From the NCBI GenBank assembly GCA_030049565.1, contig JASIKQ010000376.1:1-6692 (forward strand): a DNA stretch of 6,692 nucleotides, read 5' to 3'. Below are positions 1 through 5,990 of this stretch, piece by piece; positions within the stretch are counted from its first letter, which is position 1; every line of letters starts with the position of its first letter. The notes under the pieces were generated by a model. It did no database searches, was not told the DNA's origin, and was given only the letters and a program-made list of their open reading frames with translations. The position numbers and the translations under genes are program-made. Origin of the DNA: Candidatus Sulfotelmatobacter sp. Its GTDB lineage: Bacteria > Acidobacteriota > Terriglobia > Terriglobales > Acidobacteriaceae.

Positions 1-426
1 CACGCACGGCCCGCCATATTTTTCAAATGCCGCCACGGCATTGACGATGCGGTCCGCGCCCACCTCTGCGGGATTGTCATAATGCACCGGCATGCCGGTC
101 TTCACGCCTGGCTCGATGAATAATGGCTTGGCGTTGAAATATTGCTCGCACACCTGCCGCAGCACAGTGTCGAGCGGAGGCACCACCGAAGAAATCACGA
201 TCCCGTGGATGCCCGACACCTCAAGACTGGCCATCGAAAATAAATTGCGAAACAAGACTCCGTATTCATCGACGGTGTTGCCCTGGCGCGTGGCCACCCG
301 CCAATTTGCTACTAGCCGCTCGTAGCGTGGAGTACCCTCTCCTTCGCCGCGAACATGCAAATGCGCTACCCGGGCGAAGACCCCCAGCACCGTGTTCGTG
401 TTACCGACATCGACGACTAAAAGCAT
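1..426 (-). CDS. coaX: Type III pantothenate kinase, 3' part beyond the window
   Basis: CoaX phosphorylates pantothenate with ATP, the first committed step of coenzyme A synthesis in the cytoplasm. I translated 142 residues from the ATG at 424-426; the usual length is about 255-260, so roughly 115 C-terminal residues lie outside the window. Visible motifs are the N-terminal phosphate-binding DVGNTNT (residues 6-12), DEYG (53-56), SSVVPPL (79-85) and YDNPAEVGADRIVNAVAA (116-133). In this family the Asp of GADR (here D125) is the catalytic base and the YDNP segment lies near the monovalent-cation site. Residues about 20-36 (HVRGEGEGTPRYERL region) look slightly longer than the usual hairpin between the first strands. 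It is the last visible gene of the leftward run and starts 67 bp after the birA stop. No strong Shine-Dalgarno precedes the ATG; GGGCAG sits about 8 nt away. Type III is unrelated to CoaA and is known to resist CoA feedback inhibition. Confidence 0.95.
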   Translation of the reverse strand, partial: MLLVVDVGNTNTVLGVFARVAHLHVRGEGEGTPRYERLVANWRVATRQGNTVDEYGVLFRNLFSMASLEVSGIHGIVISSVVPPLDTVLRQVCEQYFNAKPLFIEPGVKTGMPVHYDNPAEVGADRIVNAVAAFEKYGGPCV

Positions 427-493
427 AAGCAAATCTGCCCATCAGAAGCCAGCACCCAGTTCGTCTGTCCTAGTGCGGAGTGCTAAAAGCGTC

Positions 494-1591
494 CTACCTC
501 TCTCTGACCGTGCCACTCAGGACGGTCTGCACTCCTTGTGCGGTCCTCACCAGCAGGAACCCGCGTTCATCCAGCCCTTCGGTTGTTCCCTCCACTGTCG
601 GTCCATTTTCTTCCACGCGAACCGGCTTGCCTCTTACCCAGGATGATTGATCGGCAAAGCGCTGCAAAACTGACGGCCGTGCGTTCTCCTGACAGAATTG
701 CCGATACTCCCGATCGAGCGATTTTAGCAAAGCCGCCGTCACTTCCACTCGCGACCATTCGCTTCCTGTTGTCAACTTCAACGAGGTCGCTTCGGCCGCA
801 AATTCCTTGGGAAAGCTGCTCTGATTCACATTGATCCCGACTCCCACCACAACATGGCGAACTCGCGTGGCTTCGGCGTTCATCTCGGTAAGAGTGCCGC
901 ACACTTTTTTGCCACCGAGCAGAACATCGTTCGGCCATTTCAGATCGACATCCAGTTGCCGATTTACTTGTTCGAGTGCCGCACGCACCGCCAGCCCTGT
1001 GGCCAGCGACAACAGCAGCACTTCCGATGGAGGAAGGTTCGGACGCAACACCACCGAGCAATAAATCCCCGCCGAGCGCGCGGATTCCCAAGTATGCGCT
1101 CCGCGCCCGCGGCCCGCAGCCTGTTCTTCAGCCAGAAATACACTGCCCTCGGGCGCGCCTTCGGCCGCGGCTGCCATTGCCGTGGAATTCGTCGAGCCGA
1201 TCTTATAGAAATGATGAATGTGCGTGGCAAAGATCGTCCCACGGATCAGCGGCTCCAGGATCTCCGGCAACAGTAGATCCGGCACTGACTTCAGCCGATA
1301 TCCGGTCGCCGGATGTCCCGCAACTTCCACACCCAGGCCGCGCAACTGTTGAATCAATCGCCACACCTCCGAGCGGTTCGACGAGATTTCCTGCGCGATC
1401 TTCGTTCCGCTCACCACCACCGTGGCGTGCTCCATCAGCACCCGCACGATATGCCCGAGGCGTGAATCCGTCGCGTGGCCGTATGCAGCGGGTGTATCAA
1501 CGGTAGCTGGCTTCGCACGCGAAGATTTCGTAGTTCGGATTGTCGCACTTTGCTTGATGCGGGAATTATGCGGGAGCAAAGCAAAAAGCAC
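494..1591 (-). CDS. birA: Biotin--[acetyl-CoA-carboxylase] ligase with N-terminal HTH domain
   Basis: BirA makes biotinyl-5'-AMP and transfers biotin to the lysine of carboxylase carrier proteins such as AccB. The product is 365 residues. Residues about 44-100 form a winged-helix DNA-binding domain (SGTKIAQEI, then RSEVWRLIQQLRGLGVEV and a GYRL wing). The catalytic domain follows: GSTN at 132-135, the biotinyl-AMP loop GRGRGAHTW at 160-168, KWPND at 218-222, GGKKVCGTLTE at 226-236 with the likely catalytic Lys at 229, and GVGINVN at 250-256. A small SH3-like C-terminal domain spans about 314-365. The HTH suggests a class II enzyme that may also repress biotin genes, as in E. coli; that role is inferred. 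The start is a GTG at 1589-1591. It gives about 40 polar residues before the HTH, more than E. coli BirA has. A TTG at codon 5 is possible, while the next GTG/ATG codons (49-53) would cut into the HTH. It lies 47 bp after nadC. Confidence 0.95.
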   Translation of the reverse strand: MLFALLPHNSRIKQSATIRTTKSSRAKPATVDTPAAYGHATDSRLGHIVRVLMEHATVVVSGTKIAQEISSNRSEVWRLIQQLRGLGVEVAGHPATGYRLKSVPDLLLPEILEPLIRGTIFATHIHHFYKIGSTNSTAMAAAAEGAPEGSVFLAEEQAAGRGRGAHTWESARSAGIYCSVVLRPNLPPSEVLLLSLATGLAVRAALEQVNRQLDVDLKWPNDVLLGGKKVCGTLTEMNAEATRVRHVVVGVGINVNQSSFPKEFAAEATSLKLTTGSEWSRVEVTAALLKSLDREYRQFCQENARPSVLQRFADQSSWVRGKPVRVEENGPTVEGTTEGLDERGFLLVRTAQGVQTVLSGTVRER

Positions 1592-1638
1592 AAACCATGA
1601 CCTGAAACATGCGGAGAAAAAAGGCTCATCCGGAATGC

Positions 1639-2517
1639 CTATACAGGCACAACCCGCATGCTCATATCAACCGCCTGTGGAGAATGTGTGAGCAGGCCGA
1701 CGGAAATGAAATCCACGCCGGTTTCCGCATAGGCGCGAACATTTTCAAGGCGGATGCCGCCCGAGCACTCCACGGGAATGCGCCGGTCAAGCTGCGCGCA
1801 GCGCTCTACCGCACGCCGTACCTGCTCGGGAGGCATATTGTCCAGAAGAATCGCTTCCGCGCCGTGCGACAGCGCGTCTTCCAGTTCCTCCATGGTGCGG
1901 GCTTCGACCTCGATCGGCTGCTCGCCACGGCGATTGTGCACGGCTCGCTCCAGTGCGGGCACCATTCCTCCGGCGAGCGCGATGTGATTGTTCTTGATCA
2001 ACACACCGTCCGAGAGATCAAGGCGGTGATTCTGACCGCCGCCGCAACGCACCGCGTACTTATCGAGCACGCGCAGTCCGGGCGCGGTCTTGCGCGTATC
2101 GAGTATGCGCGCCCGGGTGCCGGAAATCGCGTCGACGAATTTCCGGGTCAGGGTGGCGATTCCGCTCATCCGCTGCAAGAAGTTCAGGATCACGCGCTCG
2201 CAAGAAAGTAGCACGCGCGCATTGTGGCGAATCACGGCTACCGATTGGCCTTTGTGCAAGCGAACCCCGTCAAAAATTTCGGGATGCGTGGTCACCTCAT
2301 AGTGCGAAGTAACAGCGCCATCGAGGATGGCGTAGACATCGAGAATGCGGGCAATACAGCCGATGCCGGCGAGAATGCAATCCTGCTTGGTGAGAATGGT
2401 CGCCGAGGCACGCTGGTTGGGATCGATGCAGGCGTAGCTGGTCGCATCGCGCGTGGCCCGGTCCTCGAGCAACGCGTTCTCGATAATCGCCGTGATGCGA
2501 CGTGAGTTCCAGTCCAT
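1639..2517 (-). CDS. nadC: Nicotinate-nucleotide pyrophosphorylase (carboxylating), quinolinate phosphoribosyltransferase
   Basis: NadC converts quinolinate and PRPP into nicotinate mononucleotide, CO2 and pyrophosphate, the step where de novo NAD synthesis joins the common pathway. At 292 residues it has the usual family length. The N-terminal open-faced sandwich domain (about 1-115) includes LLEDRATRDATS (16-27) and ends in ERVILNFLQRMSGIAT (107-122). The barrel domain carries DTRKTAPGLR (140-149) with R142/K143, CGGGQNHR (158-165) with H164/R165, VLIKNNH (172-178) with K175, EVEAR (203-207), LLDNM (224-228) and ECSGGI (250-255). These match the basic quinolinate/PRPP-binding residues and the acidic metal-binding residues of the family. 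SVGLLTHSPQAVD (272-284) is the usual C-terminal signature. The ATG at 2515-2517 gives a normal N-terminus. It lies 14 bp after the valS stop with no clear Shine-Dalgarno, so translation may depend on ribosomes finishing valS. nadA and nadB are not in the window. Confidence 0.97.
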   Translation of the reverse strand: MDWNSRRITAIIENALLEDRATRDATSYACIDPNQRASATILTKQDCILAGIGCIARILDVYAILDGAVTSHYEVTTHPEIFDGVRLHKGQSVAVIRHNARVLLSCERVILNFLQRMSGIATLTRKFVDAISGTRARILDTRKTAPGLRVLDKYAVRCGGGQNHRLDLSDGVLIKNNHIALAGGMVPALERAVHNRRGEQPIEVEARTMEELEDALSHGAEAILLDNMPPEQVRRAVERCAQLDRRIPVECSGGIRLENVRAYAETGVDFISVGLLTHSPQAVDMSMRVVPV

Positions 2518-2531
2518 GGAGCAGCTGCCAG

Positions 2532-5312
2532 TTAGCTCCCTAATGCGCTCAATTGACTTTTGGTTTTTTCTTGTTGCACCGTCAGATCCTGGGCGCGTTT
2601 GCGAATTCCATCGACTACATGTGGGGGAGCCTTTGCCAGGAACTGCTCGTTGCTTAGTTGCCGCTGTCCGTTCGCGATTTCTCTTTCAATTTTTTCCAAC
2701 TCTTTCGTAAGCCTGTCCCGTTCAGCGGCGATATTGATTTTCTTCTCGTAAATCACCATCACATCGTACCTGGCGGTGCGTCGGGCCCCGAGCGTGTCGA
2801 CAAGGGGATGCTCCGTAAGGTCCACATTCTCGACGTTGGCCAGCCTTTCCACCGCGCCGCGGTTCTGCGCAATGAGCGCCATGATTTCCGCTTGATGGGC
2901 GTGAACACGAATGGGCACCTTCACCTTCGGTTCCACCTTCAACTCGGCGCGAACATTCCTCACATTGACGATCAAGTCTTGAAGGATAGCCATCTCCGTC
3001 TCAGCCTGAAGATCAATTTGCTTTTCATCCGTCTGCGGATATTCGGCCAGCGCAATCGATCTCAGCACCGGCTTGCCTTCGTAAATCGATTGCCAAATCT
3101 CCTCGGTGATGAAGGGCATGATGGGATGTAACAACCGCAAGGAAGCTTCGAACAAATTAACCAGATTTTGGCAGGCGACTTTAGCTAGGGCATCGCCAGC
3201 TTCCTCGCTCAGCCGGGGCTTGATCAATTCCAGATACCAGTCGCAAAATTCACCCCAGAAGAAATCGTAAATGCGGTTCGCAGCCTCGTGGAAACGGTAT
3301 GTTGCGAGCGCATCATTCACATCCTTTGTTACGCGATTGAAGCGGGAGAGGATCCAGCGGTCTTCGAGCGTGGAGGGCTGGAAATCCTCGATTCCTTTCC
3401 CCGACGGGTGAGGGGGTAGAGCCGCGATTACAGCCGCGACTTTGGCAACCCCAGGCTCGATTCTGTCCACATTCATGAACATGAACCGCGCCGCATTCCA
3501 GATCTTGTTGGCGAAGGCGCGATAACCTTCGGTGCGATTTTCATTGAAGGCAATATCGGTTCCCGGAGCGGCCATCGCCGCCAGCGTGAAGCGCGTGGCA
3601 TCGGTGCCGAAGCGCTCAATAATATGCAGCGGATCGATCACGTTGCCTTTCGTCTTCGACATCTTCTGCCGTTCAGCGTCGCGCACCAGCGCATGAATAT
3701 AAACCTGGCGGAAGGGAACGCTGTCATTTTTCTTGTCGCCCCATCCACTGGCGCGCTTGATGGCCGCATCCTGCTCGTGCCCCTGCATGAAGTGGCAGCC
3801 GAACATGATCATGCGCGCCACCCAGAAAAACAAAATCTCGTAGGCCGTAATCAGCAGCGTCGTCGGATAAAACACCTCCTGATCGCGCGTCTTCTCCGGC
3901 CAGCCCAGCGTAGTAAACGGCAACAGCCCAGACGAAAACCACGTGTCGAGCACGTCCGAAACCTGCTCCACTTTCGTGCTCCCGCATTTCCCGCAGCTCG
4001 ACGGAGCCTCGCGCGCAACGATCAGTTCGCCGCAAGCGCCATTCGTACACGTCCACGCCGGAATGCGATGTCCCCACCACAACTGGCGCGAGATGCACCA
4101 GTCGTAAATATTGTTCATCCAGTTCAAATAAATCTGCCGGTAATTCTCCGGAACAATCGTGATCTCGCCGCTCTCCACAGCCTCTTTCGCGCGATCGGCG
4201 AGCGGCTGAATCTTCACGAACCACTGTTCTGAAAGCCGCGGCTCGATCACCGTCCCGCAGCGGTCGCACTTGCCCAGCGCGAGCGCATAATCTTTTTCGG
4301 CAACCAGAAATCCCTGTTCCCGCAAATCCGTGAGCACCATCTTGCGCGCTTCGTAGCGATCCACATTCGCATAGCGGCCCGCATTTTGATTCATGTGCGC
4401 GTGCTCATCCATGACGTCGATCTGCTGCAGATTGTGGCGCTTGCCCGCGGCAAAATCATTCGGATCGTGCGCGGGTGTCACCTTAACCGCGCCCGTTCCG
4501 AACTCCGGCTGCGCCAGCTCATCGACGATGATGGGAATCTCGCGATTCATCAGCGGCAGCCGGACTTTTTTTCCGTGCAGATGCTTGTAGCGCTCATCTT
4601 TCTCATTCACTGCAACAGCCGTATCGCCCAGCATCGTCTCTGGCCGCGTGGTCGCCACGGTGATAAATTCATTCGACCCTACAACCGGATAGCGGATCTC
4701 CCACAATTTTCCCGCGACATCCTCATGCTTCACCTCGAGGTCGGAGATCGCCGTCTCGCAGCGCGGGCACCAGTTCACAATGTACTTCCCGCGATAAATC
4801 AGCCCTTCTTCATACAGCCGGACAAATACCTCGCGCACCGCACGCGAAAGATTTTCGTCCATGGTGAAGTACTCGCGGTCCCAGTCGACCGACGCCCCCA
4901 GCCGCTTCATCTGGTCGAGAATTGCGCCGCCGTAATGCCGCTTCCACTCCCACACCCGCTCAATGAATTTCTCGCGCCCCAGATCGCGCCGCTTCTTGCC
5001 TTCCTTGGCGAGATCGCGCTCCACCATCATCTGCGTCGCGATGCCTGCGTGATCGGTCCCCGGCAGCCAGAGAGTAATGAATCCTCTCATGCGATGCCAG
5101 CGCACGATGATGTCCATCTGCGTCTGGTTGAGCATGTGGCCCATGTGGAGGCGGCCCGTGACGTTGGGCGGAGGGAGCAGCAAGGTAAACACGGGGCGTG
5201 TTTCGCCTGGCGGAGGCGTGGGCACAAAGAAGAGTTTTTCTTTGATCCAGTACTCGGCCCAGCGCGCTTCAATTGCGCCCGGCTCATAGGATTTCGGCAG
5301 TTCGTGCCTCAT
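2532..5312 (-). CDS. valS: Valyl-tRNA synthetase
   Basis: ValRS, a class Ia cytoplasmic synthetase, charges tRNA-Val and hydrolyses mis-activated threonine. The 926 residues are a typical bacterial length. The Rossmann core has the ATP motif PPPNVTGRLHMGH (47-59, HIGH box HMGH 56-59) and KMSKTKGN (550-557). The CP1 editing domain is intact, with TTRPETMLGDTAVAVN (221-236) and TGAVKVTPAHDPNDF (273-287). Two cysteine clusters likely bind zinc: C182/C185 with C349/C352, and C422/C427 with C440/C443. DWCISRQLWWGHRIP (404-418) and DVLDTWFSSGLLPF (453-466) are typical core segments. The anticodon-binding helical domain runs from about 648 to 800. Residues about 855-926 form the C-terminal coiled-coil arm characteristic of ValRS, with LAKAPPHVV (892-900). 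A Pro/Gly-rich linker (632-642) separates the catalytic and anticodon-binding domains. The ATG at 5310-5312 fits the family N-terminus, but no Shine-Dalgarno is seen. It is the first gene of the leftward run, and no T-box leader is recognisable. Confidence 0.98.
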   Translation of the reverse strand: MRHELPKSYEPGAIEARWAEYWIKEKLFFVPTPPPGETRPVFTLLLPPPNVTGRLHMGHMLNQTQMDIIVRWHRMRGFITLWLPGTDHAGIATQMMVERDLAKEGKKRRDLGREKFIERVWEWKRHYGGAILDQMKRLGASVDWDREYFTMDENLSRAVREVFVRLYEEGLIYRGKYIVNWCPRCETAISDLEVKHEDVAGKLWEIRYPVVGSNEFITVATTRPETMLGDTAVAVNEKDERYKHLHGKKVRLPLMNREIPIIVDELAQPEFGTGAVKVTPAHDPNDFAAGKRHNLQQIDVMDEHAHMNQNAGRYANVDRYEARKMVLTDLREQGFLVAEKDYALALGKCDRCGTVIEPRLSEQWFVKIQPLADRAKEAVESGEITIVPENYRQIYLNWMNNIYDWCISRQLWWGHRIPAWTCTNGACGELIVAREAPSSCGKCGSTKVEQVSDVLDTWFSSGLLPFTTLGWPEKTRDQEVFYPTTLLITAYEILFFWVARMIMFGCHFMQGHEQDAAIKRASGWGDKKNDSVPFRQVYIHALVRDAERQKMSKTKGNVIDPLHIIERFGTDATRFTLAAMAAPGTDIAFNENRTEGYRAFANKIWNAARFMFMNVDRIEPGVAKVAAVIAALPPHPSGKGIEDFQPSTLEDRWILSRFNRVTKDVNDALATYRFHEAANRIYDFFWGEFCDWYLELIKPRLSEEAGDALAKVACQNLVNLFEASLRLLHPIMPFITEEIWQSIYEGKPVLRSIALAEYPQTDEKQIDLQAETEMAILQDLIVNVRNVRAELKVEPKVKVPIRVHAHQAEIMALIAQNRGAVERLANVENVDLTEHPLVDTLGARRTARYDVMVIYEKKINIAAERDRLTKELEKIEREIANGQRQLSNEQFLAKAPPHVVDGIRKRAQDLTVQQEKTKSQLSALGS

Positions 5313-5476
5313 GGGAAGCAGCGTTTAACAATTAGCGGTTAGCATTGGGCCATGAACGGTCGCAGGCAGAACAGCGGAACGGCATGCAGTCGAGACCAAA
5401 TGCCGGGTGCTAAAGGCTAAGTGCTGATCTTACAGGCCAAAGAAAAGAAGGGTCAAACCGTCACCCCGTCAAACCG
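5313..5476. other. Spacer upstream of valS, rich in short repeats
   Basis: This 164-bp gap holds no credible gene. The valS promoter probably lies here, but I cannot assign it: a TAAGAT -10-like hexamer on the minus strand (5427-5432) has no good -35 partner. The gap contains the paired words TTAGC at 5332-5336 and 5339-5343. It also has GTGCTAAAGGCTAAGTGCT (5407-5425), in which GTGCT occurs at both ends around two GCTAA words. A tandem 12-bp repeat starts at 5452. No tRNA-like or T-box structure was seen. Confidence 0.5.
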
Positions 5477-5479
5477 TCA
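5452..5479. repeat. Two identical 12-bp direct repeats
   Basis: GTCAAACCGTCA occurs at 5452-5463 and again, without mismatch, at 5468-5479, separated by CCCC, giving a 16-bp period. The second copy contains the stop codon of the minus-strand four-cysteine gene (TGA at 5477-5479), so the repeat starts exactly at that gene's end and runs into the valS leader. A repeated operator about 140 bp upstream of valS or a remnant of local duplication are both possible; the sequence does not decide. Confidence 0.8.
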
Positions 5480-5749
5480 GGGAGCGCCGACGCCGCGCGC
5501 CTTATCCGATTTGGTTGGTTCCAAAGGGCGGCGCTTTTTTGCGTTGGCAAGGATTCCGCGGGCGCGATCCAAATGGTTGGGAAACAGATCGCCTGGCGCC
5601 GTAATTCCCTGGATCACAACCAGATACCTGGCGCACTGGCTTTTATCGCCGTAGCAATATTTCTGTTTCATGGCGTCGGCGGTTCGTGGCATGTAGGACA
5701 ATTGATCGTTAAAGAAGGGGCAAGTCTTGAATCTTTCGCATTCCGCCAT
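5477..5749 (-). CDS. Small four-cysteine protein of unknown function
   Basis: I cannot assign a function. The product is 90 residues, without a signal peptide or membrane segment, so probably cytoplasmic. Four cysteines stand at 4, 10, 32 and 39, in the order C-x5-C-x21-C-x6-C. They sit in short motifs that look conserved: FKTCPFFND (7-15), MKQKYCYGD (27-35), CARYLV (39-44) and GDLFPNHLDRARGIL (53-67). The C-terminal tail from about 70 is basic and probably disordered. The spacing suggests a metal or iron-sulfur site, but this is inference. From memory, small proteins with a similar YCxG...CARY pattern and a later DLFPN segment occur in other bacteria as uncharacterised proteins. The start is supported by GGAAGG at 5755-5760, five bases from the ATG. 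Its stop lies 164 bp upstream of valS on the same strand, and the S46 peptidase gene is divergent from it. The motif-like composition, good ribosome site and lack of overlap argue for a real gene. Confidence 0.75.
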   Translation of the reverse strand: MAECERFKTCPFFNDQLSYMPRTADAMKQKYCYGDKSQCARYLVVIQGITAPGDLFPNHLDRARGILANAKKRRPLEPTKSDKARGVGAP

Positions 5750-5754
5750 GAGAG

Positions 5755-5760
5755 CCTTCC
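5755..5760 (-). promoter_or_regulatory. Shine-Dalgarno site of the four-cysteine gene
   Basis: On the minus strand this reads GGAAGG and ends five bases before the ATG at 5747-5749. It is the clearest ribosome-binding site among the leftward genes and supports both the reality of the small gene and its start. Confidence 0.6.
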
Positions 5761-5980
5761 AGAGCTATTCATGAATGATCGGCAGATGCGATGGTTAGCT
5801 TGAATCGGACGGGCGTGGTCCAGTAAGCCCGCCGACCACAATAAAGGTCTCAGGCAGAACTGCTGGCACGGCAGTAGCCCAGCGCCAACTCCCCAATTCC
5901 TTGCCGCCTCATCTCTAACGCAGCCACAGCTTTAGCAGGCCATCAGCGCGTTGCGCAGCAATTGGGCTTACACTTGTCAG

Positions 5981-5985
5981 AGAGG
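5981..5985 (+). promoter_or_regulatory. Shine-Dalgarno site of the S46 peptidase gene
   Basis: AGAGG, within the purine-rich CAGAGAGG, ends five bases before the ATG at 5991. It supports this start, which places a complete signal peptide at the N-terminus. Confidence 0.6.
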
Positions 5986-5990
5986 CACGT

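Larger units (their letters stand above)
5750..5990. other. Divergent intergenic region with a short dyad
   Basis: This 241-bp region separates the leftward small gene from the rightward peptidase gene and should carry both promoters, although I see no convincing -35/-10 pair on either strand. It holds an inverted repeat, GTGGTC (5815-5820) and GACCAC (5834-5839), with arms 19 bp apart centre to centre. A competing pair, CGGGC (5810-5814) and GCCCG (5827-5831), overlaps it. A further small stem is ACTGC/GCAGT (5859-5863 and 5871-5875). No coding region with a plausible start was found inside. Confidence 0.4.

Noticed and set aside
567..1091. Minus-strand open frame of 174 codons inside birA
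   Set aside because: It is in another frame within the birA catalytic domain, which shows intact biotin-ligase motifs; the translation is Ser/Arg/Gly-rich with no motif.
1609..2211. Plus-strand open frame of 200 codons opposite nadC
   Set aside because: It is antisense to intact nadC and its translation lacks any family motif.
2518..2539. GGAGC...GCTCC pairing in the valS-nadC gap as a terminator
   Set aside because: The stem is only five bases with a 12-base loop and no T-run follows on the minus strand; the 14-bp gap fits translational coupling better.
3624..4232. Plus-strand open frame of 202 codons inside valS
   Set aside because: It is antisense to the ValRS core, is Arg/His-rich and shows no domain, so it is a shadow frame.
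4386..5342. Long plus-strand open frame of 318 codons opposite valS
   Set aside because: It lies wholly antisense to the conserved valS reading frame and its translation has no recognisable domain. GC-rich codon bias commonly opens such frames.
5313..5476. T-box or other riboswitch upstream of valS
   Set aside because: The spacer is only 164 bp. I could find no T-box consensus, specifier stem or terminator/antiterminator pair.
5941..5980. Sigma-70 promoter for the peptidase gene (TTGCGC with TACACT)
   Set aside because: The hexamers are about 12 bp apart rather than 16-18, and TACACT is too close to the start region for a confident call.
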